64,000 nt of DNA from NCBI RefSeq assembly GCF_004332115.1, contig NZ_SJPA01000004.1, positions 62,001 through 126,000 on the forward strand, in the 5' to 3' direction. The notes under the pieces were generated by a model, which did no database searches, was not told the DNA's origin, and worked only from the letters and a program-made list of their open reading frames with translations. A program made the translations under genes and the position numbers. This document shows, piece after piece, positions 51,834 through 63,507 of this stretch; the first letter of the stretch is position 1, and each line of letters opens with the position of its first letter. Source of the DNA: Chlorobium sp. N1. GTDB lineage: Bacteria > Bacteroidota > Chlorobiia > Chlorobiales > Chlorobiaceae.

Positions 51834-54044
51834 TTGATCGATTTACTACGCGACCTCAGCCCGGTGCAGCGCGGCGCCGTCGGCGCGACCGAAGGGCCGG
51901 TCATGGTGCTTGCCGGCGCAGGTTCCGGCAAGACCCGGGTGATTACCTACCGCATCGCGCACCTGATCGGCTCGAAGGGGGTTCCCCCCCGCAACATCCT
52001 GGCGCTCACCTTCACCAACAAGGCCGCCGGCGAGATGCGCCAGAGGGTCGACCAGCTCCTCGGTTCCGGTGCCTCATCGGGGCTCTGGATCGGTACCTTC
52101 CACTCGGTCTTCGCGCGCCTGCTGCGCGACTACATCGAGCGGCTGGGCTACAGCCGGAGCTTTTCGATATTCGACGCCGACGACAGCAAGAGCCTCATCC
52201 GCCAGTCGATGACCGAGCTTGGCATCCAGCAGGACTCCGTGCCGGTCAACACCGTGCAGGGTCTCATCAGCCGCGCGAAGAACAGCTTCGTTCTCCCCGG
52301 AGAGTTCCACCGCAACGCCGCCGACTACAACCAGCAGAAGGCCGCCCAGGTCTACGAGCTCTACACGCAGAAGCTCCGTGCCAACAACGCCCTCGACTTC
52401 GACGACCTGCTCATCAAGCCGCTCGAGCTTTTCAGGGAGCACCCCGACGTGCTTCTCGAGCTGCAGGAGATGTTCCGCTACATCCTCATCGACGAGTACC
52501 AGGATACCAACCGTGCGCAGTACCTGGTGACGAAGCAGCTTGCCGAACGCTATCGCAACATCTTCGTCGTCGGCGACGACGCCCAGTCCATCTACTCGTG
52601 GCGAGGTGCGGACATCTCCAACATCCTGAACTTCCAGAGCGACTACCGGGAGGCCGAGACCTTCAAGCTCGTCGACAACTACCGCAGCACCGCCACCATC
52701 CTTGCCGCGGCCAACAGCGTCATCAGCCGCAACAGCCGCCAGATCAAGAAGGAGCTGGTGGCCCAGGGGGAGAAGGGCGAGCATCTCACCCTCATCGAAG
52801 CCTACAACGAACGGCACGAGGCCGAGAAGGTGGGGGAGCGCATCCTTGCGATGCACCGCGAAAACGCCATGGAGTTCCGCAGCTTCGCCGTCTTCTACCG
52901 CACCAACGCCCAGTCCCGCGTGCTCGAGGACGCCATGCGCCAGCAGCGCATCCCCTACAAGCTCTTCGGCAGCGTCTCCTTCTACAAACGGCGTGAAATC
53001 AAGGACGCCGTCGCCTATCTGCGCTTCATAGAGAACGACCGCGACGGTGAGTCGCTCCTGCGCATCATCAACTTCCCTCCGCGCAAGATCGGCGACGTCA
53101 GCATCTCGAAGCTGCGCCTGTTTGCCGAAGAGCGCGGCATCTCGCTCTACGAGGCCATCCGCTCGGCGCCGGAGGGGGACTTCCCGCAGCGCCTCCTCAA
53201 CTCGCTCGCCTCCTTCTCCTCGGTGATCGAGCAGCTGCGCGCCACTGCCGCGGAGGGGAGCGTCTACGACGTCCTCCAGGAGCTTTTCACCCTGACGGGG
53301 ATCCCTTCGCTGCTCCAGGCCGAGAACACGCCGGAGTCGCTCGCCCGCCATGAGAACCTGCAGGAACTGCTCTCCATGGCCCGCGACTTTTCCGATCACA
53401 ACCCCGACCGCCGTTCGCTCGGCGATTTCCTCGAGAACATCGCCCTGGCCTCCGACTACGACGAGACCCAGGAGTCCGACAACTTCGTCTCGCTCATGAC
53501 GGTGCACGCCTCGAAGGGGCTCGAGTTCCCCGTGGTCTTCATCACCGGCCTCGAGGAGCGGCTCTTCCCCCTGAACTGTTTCGAGCCGGAGCAGCTTGAG
53601 GAGGAGCGGCGTCTCTTCTACGTGGCGGTGACGAGGGCGCGCCGCAAGATCTTCCTTTCCTGGGCGCAGAGCCGCTATCTCTACGGCCAGCCGCAGCACT
53701 GCCTCCCCTCGAAGTTCATCGGCGAGATCGAGCCCTCGGTCCTGCTCGGCGAGGGCGGCAGGGCGCTCAGGCGCAGCGGCGCCCCCGCATCCGGAACGCC
53801 GCCCGTGAGAAGAGCGCCCGTTCCCGGCCGTCCTGCCCCTTCCGCGTCCTCTTCGGCTGCGTCGCCGCCCCGGGAGGGCGTCGGGATGAAGAAGGGCTCG
53901 AAGGTGCACCATGCGGTGTTCGGCCCCGGAACGGTCCTGGAGCTGCAGGGCAAGGGGGCGCAGGCCAAAGCCCGCATCTCGTTCCGCAGCGCCGGCGAGA
54001 AGACGCTCATGGTGCAGTATGCGAATCTGAAAATTGTTCCCTGA
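51834..54044 (+). CDS. pcrA: ATP-dependent DNA helicase PcrA/UvrD
   Basis: 736 aa from a TTG at 51834; an in-frame ATG at 51735 would add 33 residues unlike the family. SF1A 3'-5' helicase for repair and replication restart. Motif I VLAGAGSGKTRVITYRI, Ia LTFTNKAAGEMRQRV, II ILIDEYQDTN, III VGDDAQSIYSWRGADI, IV DNYRSTATIL, V TVHASKGLEFPVVFI and VI LFYVAVTRARRKIFLSW. The C-terminal Tudor-like RNA-polymerase-binding part is seen in KVHHAVFGPGTVLELQGKG, as in PcrA. A six-codon mini reading frame (51820-51837) overlaps the TTG and may couple its translation. GTATACTT at 51759 is a possible promoter box. Confidence 0.95.
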   Translation: MIDLLRDLSPVQRGAVGATEGPVMVLAGAGSGKTRVITYRIAHLIGSKGVPPRNILALTFTNKAAGEMRQRVDQLLGSGASSGLWIGTFHSVFARLLRDYIERLGYSRSFSIFDADDSKSLIRQSMTELGIQQDSVPVNTVQGLISRAKNSFVLPGEFHRNAADYNQQKAAQVYELYTQKLRANNALDFDDLLIKPLELFREHPDVLLELQEMFRYILIDEYQDTNRAQYLVTKQLAERYRNIFVVGDDAQSIYSWRGADISNILNFQSDYREAETFKLVDNYRSTATILAAANSVISRNSRQIKKELVAQGEKGEHLTLIEAYNERHEAEKVGERILAMHRENAMEFRSFAVFYRTNAQSRVLEDAMRQQRIPYKLFGSVSFYKRREIKDAVAYLRFIENDRDGESLLRIINFPPRKIGDVSISKLRLFAEERGISLYEAIRSAPEGDFPQRLLNSLASFSSVIEQLRATAAEGSVYDVLQELFTLTGIPSLLQAENTPESLARHENLQELLSMARDFSDHNPDRRSLGDFLENIALASDYDETQESDNFVSLMTVHASKGLEFPVVFITGLEERLFPLNCFEPEQLEEERRLFYVAVTRARRKIFLSWAQSRYLYGQPQHCLPSKFIGEIEPSVLLGEGGRALRRSGAPASGTPPVRRAPVPGRPAPSASSSAASPPREGVGMKKGSKVHHAVFGPGTVLELQGKGAQAKARISFRSAGEKTLMVQYANLKIVP

Positions 54045-54087
54045 GGGCGTGGAGATGAGACGATCTTTGCCGTTATTGAACCTAGTG

Positions 54088-54135
54088 GGCGGCACCTTCG
54101 CCGATGCCGCCGCCGACGGTCCCGGTACGGGAACC
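54088..54135 (+). other. Two tandem hairpins between pcrA and the glycosyltransferase gene
   Basis: GGCGGCA (54088-54094) pairs with TGCCGCC (54105-54111) around a 10-nt loop; next, GGTCCCG and CGGGAACC form a second stem with a GTA loop and one bulge. No T run follows, so they are not simple terminators; they may be in the leader of the next gene. Confidence 0.4.
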
Positions 54136-54170
54136 ATTCTCCACCCCCAACCGTAAAACGTTCGAGAAGC

Positions 54171-55202
54171 ATGAGGATCCTTTTCGGTGTCCAGGGAACC
54201 GGAAACGGCCACATCAGCCGGAGCCGGGAGCTGGTCAGGAAGCTGAAGGAGGACGGCCATGAGGTCGAGGTCATCGTCAGCGGCCGCAAGGAGGATGAGC
54301 TGCGCGAAATCGGGATCTTCGAGCCCTACCGCGTCATGAAGGGCATGACCCTCGTCACCTACCGCGGCCGGCTCAACTACATCGAGACCATGTTCCAGCT
54401 CGACTTCAGCCGGCTTATGGCCGATGTCCTTACGCTCGACACCTCGGGCCTCGACCTCATCATCACCGACTTCGAACCGGTCACCTCCATGGCGGCGCGC
54501 ATACGCGGCGTCCCCTCGCTCGGATTCGGCCACCAGTACGCCTTCCGCTACGCCATTCCCGAGACGAGGGGGAACATCTTCGAGAAGTACACCCTCCTGA
54601 ACTTCGCTCCGGCCCGCTACAACGCCGGCCTGCACTGGCACCATTTCAACCAGCCGATCTTTCCTCCGGTCATCCCCCCGGCCCTCTACGGCGGCGCCCA
54701 TCCCGAGCCGGTGAAGGGCAAGGTCCTCGTCTACCTCCCCTTCGAGGAGGTGGACGACGTCACGGCGTTCGTCTCGCCGTTTGCGGGCTACGAGTTCCAC
54801 ATCTACGGCAAGGTGGTCGAAGACAGGGATGAAGGCCACCTGCACTACCGCACCTATTCGCGCGAGGGGTTCCTCCGCGATCTTATGGAGTGCACGGGCG
54901 TGGTTTGCAACGCCGGTTTCGAGCTGCCGGGCGAGGCCCTGCACCTCGGCCGCAAGCTCCTGCTCCGCCCCCTCGACGGCCAGATCGAGCAGGGTTCGAA
55001 CGCCCTGGCCATGGAGCAGCTCGGCTACGGCATGGCCATGCACTCGCTCGATGCGGAGGTGCTCGGCACCTGGCTCGAAAAACCGGGCCGCCAGCCGCTT
55101 CGCTACGCCCGCACGGTCGACTACATCGCCGAGTGGATCTCGAGCGGCCGGTGGGACGACCTCGCCCATTTTTCCGGCGCCGCATGGCGCGACAGGGGCT
55201 GA
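54171..55202 (+). CDS. Family 28-like glycosyltransferase
   Basis: 343 aa. The N-terminus MRILFGVQGTGNGHISRSRE has the Gly-rich loop of GT-B enzymes, then HEVEVIVSGRKEDELRE and IITDFEPVTSMAARIRGVPS. The C-terminal donor-binding half contains VVCNAGFELPGEALHLGRKL and DGQIEQGSNALAMEQLGYG, the position of the nucleotide-sugar contact residues in MurG-like proteins. This belongs to the MJ1255/VC2487 group of unknown acceptor. Overall layout suggests transfer of a sugar to a lipid or glycan at the membrane surface. First of three close genes with a nitroreductase and aat. Confidence 0.82.
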   Translation: MRILFGVQGTGNGHISRSRELVRKLKEDGHEVEVIVSGRKEDELREIGIFEPYRVMKGMTLVTYRGRLNYIETMFQLDFSRLMADVLTLDTSGLDLIITDFEPVTSMAARIRGVPSLGFGHQYAFRYAIPETRGNIFEKYTLLNFAPARYNAGLHWHHFNQPIFPPVIPPALYGGAHPEPVKGKVLVYLPFEEVDDVTAFVSPFAGYEFHIYGKVVEDRDEGHLHYRTYSREGFLRDLMECTGVVCNAGFELPGEALHLGRKLLLRPLDGQIEQGSNALAMEQLGYGMAMHSLDAEVLGTWLEKPGRQPLRYARTVDYIAEWISSGRWDDLAHFSGAAWRDRG

Positions 55203-55207
55203 ACGGG

Positions 55208-55810
55208 ATGGCGGGCCTGCAGCGCTTCAGGGATCTCGTGCTCCGCAGCCGGAGCATCCGCCGTTTCGACGAATCGGCAGGGGTGACGGGCGAGACGCTC
55301 CGGGATCTCGCCGAGCTTGCCTGCTACGTCCCCTCCCCGCGGAACCTCCAGCCGCTGAAGTTCCTCGCCGTTTCCGACCCCGAACGCTGCAAGGCCCTCT
55401 TTCCCATGCTCGGCTGGGCAGGCTACCTGCCGGACTGGCCGGGTCCCGAACCGGGTGAGCGCCCCCGGGGCTATATCGTCATGCTCGGCGACACCTCCAT
55501 CAGCCGGGACTTCGCCTGCGACAGCGGCATCGCCGCCGAGGCGATCATGCTCGGGGCCTCCTCCATGGGGCTCGGTGGCTGCATCATCGGCTCGCTCGAG
55601 CGCGACGGGCTCCGGCGGCTCCTCCGCATTCCCGGGCGCTACGAGCTGCTCCTCGTCCTCGCCATCGGCCGCCCCGCCGAGACGGTGGTCGTCGACGAGA
55701 TGGACGAGGCCGATCCGGTCCGCTACTGGCGCGATCCGAACGGGATCCACCACGTGCCGAAGCGGCGGGCGGGGGACATCATGGCCGACTTCGGCGATGA
55801 TCCCTGCTGA
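55208..55810 (+). CDS. Nitroreductase family flavoprotein
   Basis: 200 aa from ATG 55208, 5 bp after the upstream stop. FMN-binding pattern of the family: RSRSIRRFDESAGVTGETLR at the N-terminus, CYVPSPRNLQPLKFLAVSD, then ACDSGIAAEAIMLGASSMGL, GGCIIGSLERDGLRRLLRI and VLAIGRPAETVVVDEM near the C-terminus. The substrate is unknown; members reduce nitro compounds, quinones or serve flavin and cofactor chemistry. Overlaps the next gene aat by 14 bp. Confidence 0.88.
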   Translation: MAGLQRFRDLVLRSRSIRRFDESAGVTGETLRDLAELACYVPSPRNLQPLKFLAVSDPERCKALFPMLGWAGYLPDWPGPEPGERPRGYIVMLGDTSISRDFACDSGIAAEAIMLGASSMGLGGCIIGSLERDGLRRLLRIPGRYELLLVLAIGRPAETVVVDEMDEADPVRYWRDPNGIHHVPKRRAGDIMADFGDDPC

Positions 55811-56381
55811 CGCCCTCCTCAGGGCCTACCGCGAAGGGTTCTTCCCGATGGCCGATCCTTCCGACGGCGGGCTCTACTGGTGCCGCCCCGAGATGCGCGC
55901 GCTCTTCGACCTCGATACCTACCGACCTTCGCGCGACGTGCTCCGGCTCGGGCGCAGGGGGGAGTACGAGGTCTCCTTCGACGGGGATTTCGAAGCCGTG
56001 ATCCGCGCCTGCGCGGAGCCGCGGAAGGACGACGCCGAAACCTGGATCTCGGAGGAGGTCGTCGGGACCTACGTCCGGCTCCACGAGCTCGGCCTGGCCC
56101 ACAGCGTCGAATGCCGCTACCGCGGCGAGCTTGCCGGCGGGCTTTACGGCATCGCCCTCGGCGCGGCCTTCTTCGGCGAGTCGATGTTCTTCCGCCGCTC
56201 CTACGCATCCCAGACGGCCCTCTGGCACCTGGTCCTGCACCTGCGCCGGAAGGAGTACCTCATGCTCGACGCGCAGATCATGAACCCCCATCTCCGCCGC
56301 CTCGGGGCCTTCGAAGTTCCGCACCCCGAATACATGCGCCTGCTCGGGCTCGCGCTCGCCGAAAAGAGAGCTTTTCAGTAA
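55797..56381 (+). CDS. aat: Leucyl/phenylalanyl-tRNA-protein transferase
   Basis: 194 aa from ATG 55797. Adds Leu or Phe to N-terminal Lys/Arg of proteins and marks them for ClpS/ClpAP decay. Diagnostic: ALLRAYREGFFPMADPSDGG, YWCRPEMRALFDLD, WISEEVVGTYVRLHELGLAH, GLYGIALGAAFFGESMFFRR and DAQIMNPHLRRLGA. Overlaps the nitroreductase by 14 bp. The GTACCTTG promoter box of the next gene starts 12 bp after its stop. Confidence 0.95.
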   Translation: MIPADALLRAYREGFFPMADPSDGGLYWCRPEMRALFDLDTYRPSRDVLRLGRRGEYEVSFDGDFEAVIRACAEPRKDDAETWISEEVVGTYVRLHELGLAHSVECRYRGELAGGLYGIALGAAFFGESMFFRRSYASQTALWHLVLHLRRKEYLMLDAQIMNPHLRRLGAFEVPHPEYMRLLGLALAEKRAFQ

Positions 56382-56393
56382 GAGGGGAAAATG

Positions 56394-56401
56394 GTACCTT
56401 G
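56394..56401 (+). promoter_or_regulatory. Promoter-like box (GTACCTTG) for the ArsA-like gene
   Basis: Exact GTAYMTTG box, 93 bp before the ATG at 56487. It nearly touches an alternative ATG at 56403, which is therefore unlikely to be used. Confidence 0.5.
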
Positions 56402-56486
56402 AATGATTATGCATTCAGGGCGCCAGCATGCCCGATTTCCACTGACATCACGGCCTGCGTGCCGTCCAACCGGAACCGTATATCCT

Positions 56487-57788
56487 ATGCTTTCGAGGGA
56501 TCTCACAGAAAACCAGTCGAAGACCCGGGTCATCATCTACTCCGGCAAGGGCGGAACGGGCAAGACCACCATCTCCTCATGCTCGGCCGTGGCGCTCGCC
56601 CGCTCCGGCAAGCGGGTGCTCATCATGTCGAGCGACCCGGCGCACTCCCTCTCCGACGTCTTCGGCGTGCGCATCAGCCGCAACGACCCGCAGAAGATCG
56701 AGGAGAACCTCTACGGCCTCGAGGTCGACACGGTCTACGAGCTGAAGAAGAACATGTCGGGGTTCCAGAAGTTCGTCTCAACCTCCTATCAGAACAAGGG
56801 GATCGACAGCGGCATGGCTTCCGAACTGACGACGCAGCCCGGACTCGACGAGATCTTCGCCCTCAGCCGCCTCCTCGACGAGGCGCAGTCCGGAAAATGG
56901 GACGCCGTCGTGCTCGACACCTCCCCGACCGGCAACACGCTCCGGCTGCTGGCATACCCTGAGATCATCATCGGCGGCAACATGGGCAAGCAGTTCTTCA
57001 AGCTCTACAAGAGCATGTCGTCGCTCGCCCGTCCGCTTTCCGGCACCTCCATCCCCGACGACGACTTCTTCAACGAGGTCAACGTGCTGCTCAAGCAGAT
57101 GGAGGACATCAACCAGTTCATCCTCAGCCCCGAGGTCACCTTCCGCCTGGTGCTCAACCCCGAGAAGCTCTCGATCCTGGAGACCAAGCGGGCCTACACG
57201 TTCGTGCACCTCTACGGCATCAACATCGACGGCATCGTCATCAACAAGATCCTTCCGACCTCGCGCACGGTCGGCGAGTACTTCGAGTTCTGGAGCGACC
57301 TGCACAGCAAGTACCTGATGGAGATCGACAACTCCTTCTATCCCACGCCGGTCTTCCGCTGCCACCTCCAGCGTACCGAGCCCATCGGCCCGGACGCCCT
57401 CTACGGTATCAGCGGGATGGTTTTCGGCGAGGAACTCCCCGACAAGATCTTCTACTCCGGGAAGAACTTCTGGATCGAGTCGAAGCGCAGCGAGCTGACC
57501 GAAGACCACCGCGAGATCCTCTGCATCCGGATCCCCTTCCTCAAGGACGCCGAGGAGGTGACGGTGGAGCGCATGGGCACCGACATCGTCGTCGCAGTCG
57601 ACCGCGCACAGCGCATCATCACGCTTCCGAGGGCGCTCTACAGCCTCGAGATGGAGAAGTTCGTCCGTGAGGACAGCCTGCTGCGCGTCATTTTCCGTGA
57701 GATCCCGGTCGACAAGGAGGAGTCGGAGCTGAACGTCAACCGCAACGTGCTCGACAAGCTCCGCTCGATGCGGCGCATGAAGGTATGA
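56487..57788 (+). CDS. ArsA/GET3-like ATPase with C-terminal HSP20-like domain
   Basis: 433 aa from ATG 56487. Deviant Walker A IIYSGKGGTGKTTISSCSAV, switch region SSDPAHSLSDVFG and DTSPTGNTLRLLAYPEI are the ArsA/GET3 hallmarks. The last 90 residues (CIRIPFLKDAEEVTVERMGT onward) look like the ArsA_HSP20 domain. There is one ATPase half only, and no arsB or arsR is adjacent, so arsenic export is doubtful; such ArsA proteins occur in several copies in green sulfur bacteria and may handle membrane or chlorosome proteins. Transcribed from its own box. Confidence 0.87.
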   Translation: MLSRDLTENQSKTRVIIYSGKGGTGKTTISSCSAVALARSGKRVLIMSSDPAHSLSDVFGVRISRNDPQKIEENLYGLEVDTVYELKKNMSGFQKFVSTSYQNKGIDSGMASELTTQPGLDEIFALSRLLDEAQSGKWDAVVLDTSPTGNTLRLLAYPEIIIGGNMGKQFFKLYKSMSSLARPLSGTSIPDDDFFNEVNVLLKQMEDINQFILSPEVTFRLVLNPEKLSILETKRAYTFVHLYGINIDGIVINKILPTSRTVGEYFEFWSDLHSKYLMEIDNSFYPTPVFRCHLQRTEPIGPDALYGISGMVFGEELPDKIFYSGKNFWIESKRSELTEDHREILCIRIPFLKDAEEVTVERMGTDIVVAVDRAQRIITLPRALYSLEMEKFVREDSLLRVIFREIPVDKEESELNVNRNVLDKLRSMRRMKV

Positions 57789-57853
57789 TGGGCATCAGGG
57801 ACCCCTTCTGATAAAAATCTGAAGCGAAACTTTTAAGTTTTCCACGGAAACTT

Positions 57854-57861
57854 GTATCTTC
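57854..57861 (+). promoter_or_regulatory. Promoter-like box (GTATCTTC) and inverted repeat before fabI
   Basis: GTATCTTC lies 75 bp before fabI. Directly upstream, AAGTTT (57835-57840) and AAACTT (57848-57853) form an inverted repeat with a 7-bp spacer, in the -35 to -10 interval, where a repressor of fatty-acid synthesis could bind. Confidence 0.4.
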
Positions 57862-57928
57862 ATTGTTTGAAATATTGAAATAACGGGGCGCTCCCCCCAA
57901 CGTTTTTGTCAAAGAACCAGCTTATATC

Positions 57929-58810
57929 ATGTCCGAGAAAGCGCACTATGGTCTGTTGAAAGGAAAGAAGGGAATCGTATTCGGCCCGCTCGATGATAGC
58001 AGCATCGGCTGGCAGATCGCGGTCCACGCCTACAGGGAAGGTGCCGAAATCGCCATATCCAACGTCGCCGCGGCAATGCGCTTCGGCAACACCGACGAGC
58101 TTTCCGCCCTCTGCGGAAACGCCCCGGTGATCGTCTGCGACGCCTCCAAGAACGAGGACGTCGACAGCTGCTTCAGGGAGCTGAAGGAGAAGCTCGGCAA
58201 GGTCGATTTCATCGTGCATTCCATCGGCATGTCGCAGAACATCCGCAAGCAGCTTCCCTACGAGGAGCTCAACTACGAGTGGTTCATGCGCACGCTCGAC
58301 GTTTCGGGCCTGTCGCTGCACCGCCTCGTCTCCTACGCCCTGAAGAACGACGCGCTCAACGACGGCGCCAGCATCCTGGCCCTCTCCTACATCGCTTCGC
58401 AACGCAACTACTGGACCTACTCCGACATGGGCGACGCCAAGTCGCTCCTCGAGTCGATCGTCCGCAGCTACGGCCCGCGCCTGGCGCGCCGCCAGATCCG
58501 CATCAACACCATCTCGCAGAGCCCGACCTACACCAAGGCCGGCAGCGGCATCCCCGGCTTCGAGAAGATGTTCGAGTACAGCGACCTCATGTCGCCGCTC
58601 GGCAACGCTTCCGCAGTGGAGTGCGCCGAGTACGCCATGACCATTCTCAGCGATCTTTCCCGCAAGGTCACCATGCAGAACCTGTTCCACGACGGCGGCT
58701 ACAGCTCCATGGGCGCTACCATCCCGATGATCAAGCTTGCCCACGAGGTGCTCAACGACGAGGAGCTTGCCCAGCGGGTCGGTCTTGACGATTTCAAGCC
58801 TTCCAAGTGA
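57929..58810 (+). CDS. fabI: Enoyl-ACP reductase (NADH)
   Basis: 293 aa. Last step of each fatty-acid elongation round. KKGIVFGPLDDSSIGWQIAV is the FabI nucleotide motif (GP-x5-SIGW), then IVHSIGMSQNIRKQLPYEEL and the catalytic Tyr-x6-Lys in TYSDMGDAKSLLESIVRSYG. NTISQSPTYTKAGSGIPGF is the substrate loop. It is about 30 residues longer than E. coli FabI, as in Bacteroidetes-Chlorobi members. Followed by a GC-rich terminator. Confidence 0.95.
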   Translation: MSEKAHYGLLKGKKGIVFGPLDDSSIGWQIAVHAYREGAEIAISNVAAAMRFGNTDELSALCGNAPVIVCDASKNEDVDSCFRELKEKLGKVDFIVHSIGMSQNIRKQLPYEELNYEWFMRTLDVSGLSLHRLVSYALKNDALNDGASILALSYIASQRNYWTYSDMGDAKSLLESIVRSYGPRLARRQIRINTISQSPTYTKAGSGIPGFEKMFEYSDLMSPLGNASAVECAEYAMTILSDLSRKVTMQNLFHDGGYSSMGATIPMIKLAHEVLNDEELAQRVGLDDFKPSK

Positions 58811-58817
58811 TTTCCCC

Positions 58818-58855
58818 GGGGGGCCCGGCCTGTTATGAGGCCCGCCCCCTTTTTC
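58818..58855 (+). terminator. Terminator after fabI
   Basis: GGGGGG...GGCC (58818-58830) pairs with GGCC...GCCCCC (58839-58849) with a small internal mismatch, followed by TTTTT. Imperfect but strong. Confidence 0.65.
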
Positions 58856-58902
58856 CATTGTTTTCTAGCTAGTCATGCTTCACGGCAGGGTTTCTTCCGT
58901 GA

Positions 58903-61269
<2,367 letters not shown>

Positions 61270-61312
61270 GCCGAGGGCCGCACTGACAGCCTGCTCCAAG
61301 AGAGCAGCAGGA

Positions 61313-61341
61313 AAACCCGGGAATCTCCCGGGTTTTTCCGT
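61313..61341 (+). terminator. Rho-independent terminator after idh
   Basis: AAACCCGGGA (61313-61322) and TCCCGGGTTT (61326-61335) form a perfect 10-bp stem with loop ATC, followed by TTCCGTTT. Confidence 0.85.
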
Positions 61342-61357
61342 TTCCGGCCGCCGCTTC

Positions 61358-61365
61358 GTACCTTG
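61358..61365 (+). promoter_or_regulatory. Promoter-like box (GTACCTTG) for the ymdB-like gene
   Basis: Exact GTAYMTTG box 52 bp before ATG 61417, directly after the idh terminator. Confidence 0.5.
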
Positions 61366-61416
61366 TCCATTGAGACTCAATTCCCCCCCAACGGCAAACA
61401 GAGAGGATGGCGCGAT

Positions 61417-62232
61417 ATGGCAGGAAAAACCCTCAGGGTGATGTTCATCGGTGATGTGATCGGCACGCCAGGACTGAAGCTGGTCGGCATGATGCTGAAA
61501 GGCTTCAAGAAGACCCACCGTATCGACTTCGTCATCGCCAACGGCGAGAACGCCCACAACGGCAAGGGGCTGAGCGCCGAAGCCCTCAACCAGCTGCTCG
61601 AGGCCGGCGTCGACGTCGTCACCGGCGGCAACCATACCTGGAGCAACTTCAACTTTTTCGACACCCTGAAGACCCATCCGAAGGTCCTCCGCCCGCTCAA
61701 CTATCCGAAAGGCACCTACGGCAGGGGCTACGGCCTCTATCCGCTCCCGGAAGGGCTCGGCAACATCGCCGTCGTGAACCTTCAGGGCCGCACCTTCATG
61801 TACTCGATCGACTGCCCCTTCCGCACCGCCGACTGGGCACTCAAGCAGCTGAAGGATGAGGCGCGATTCGTCTTCGTCGACTTCCACGCCGAGGCGACGG
61901 CCGAGAAGATCGCTCTCGGCTGGTACCTCGACGGGCGCGTCTCGGCCCTCGTCGGCACCCATACCCACGTCCAGACCGCCGATGAGCGGATTCTTCCGAA
62001 AGGCACCGGTTACTGCTCGGATGCCGGCATGACCGGCCCCTTCCAGTCGGTCATCGGCATGCAGTCGAAGTCGGCCATCGACCGCATGCTCTACCAGACC
62101 CCGCACAAGTACGAGTGCGCCTCGGAGGATGTGCACTTCTCGGCTGTGGTCGTGGCCCTCGACGCCGAGACGGGAAAGACCGTCGGCATCCGGCGCATCT
62201 TCTACCCCGAGTTCGAGAAAGGGGAGGTCTAG
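61417..62232 (+). CDS. ymdB: YmdB-type metallophosphoesterase (TIGR00282 family)
   Basis: 271 aa from ATG 61417. Dinuclear-metal phosphodiesterase; Bacillus YmdB hydrolyses 2',3'-cyclic nucleotides and affects biofilm and motility decisions. Motifs: MFIGDVIGTPG, FVIANGENAHNGKGLS, VVTGGNHTWSN, FVFVDFHAEATAEKIALGWY and GTHTHVQTADERILPKGTGY. All metal ligands of the family appear kept. Monocistronic, with a bidirectional terminator before the convergent fbp. Confidence 0.93.
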   Translation: MAGKTLRVMFIGDVIGTPGLKLVGMMLKGFKKTHRIDFVIANGENAHNGKGLSAEALNQLLEAGVDVVTGGNHTWSNFNFFDTLKTHPKVLRPLNYPKGTYGRGYGLYPLPEGLGNIAVVNLQGRTFMYSIDCPFRTADWALKQLKDEARFVFVDFHAEATAEKIALGWYLDGRVSALVGTHTHVQTADERILPKGTGYCSDAGMTGPFQSVIGMQSKSAIDRMLYQTPHKYECASEDVHFSAVVVALDAETGKTVGIRRIFYPEFEKGEV

Positions 62233-62266
62233 GGAGCCCTATCTCCTCCGTTTGCATGTAAATAAG

Positions 62267-62294
62267 AAGCCGCCCGGAAAGGCGGCTTTTTTCA
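62267..62294. terminator. Bidirectional terminator between ymdB-like gene and fbp
   Basis: AGCCGCC (62268-62274) and GGCGGCT (62281-62287) form the stem; TTTTTT follows on the + strand and TTCTTATTT on the minus strand. Confidence 0.8.
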
Positions 62295-62326
62295 TCGCGT
62301 CATCATTCTCCAGAGAGGGGCTGCCT

Positions 62327-63328
<1,002 letters not shown>

Positions 63329-63386
63329 GGACTGATGGTTCCTGGTGGTTGAATGGGACTCTGGCCGAGGGGACGGCCTGAACTTG

Positions 63387-63394
63387 CAATGTAG
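63387..63394 (-). promoter_or_regulatory. Promoter-like box (CTACATTG) for fbp
   Basis: On the minus strand TTGAAA lies 17 bp before TACATT, followed by G. This is the clearest -35/-10 pair among the GTAYMTTG-type boxes of the window. 59 bp before the fbp ATG. Confidence 0.55.
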
Positions 63395-63456
63395 CCATAT
63401 CCGCATCCATTTTCAAGGTGCGGCCGCTTCGCCTTTTGCGGGTAAGGGGGGAAGCG

Positions 63457-63465
63457 TTACATTTG
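63457..63465 (+). promoter_or_regulatory. Promoter-like box (TTACATTTG) for recJ
   Basis: TTACATTTG, a close relative of GTAYMTTG with one extra T, 43 bp before the recJ ATG. Its form TAcaTTTG equals the Bacteroidetes -7 consensus TAnnTTTG. Confidence 0.45.
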
Positions 63466-63507
63466 ATTTTTCACGCTTTCGGCAATCTTTCCTCCCCTTA
63501 CTCCGCA

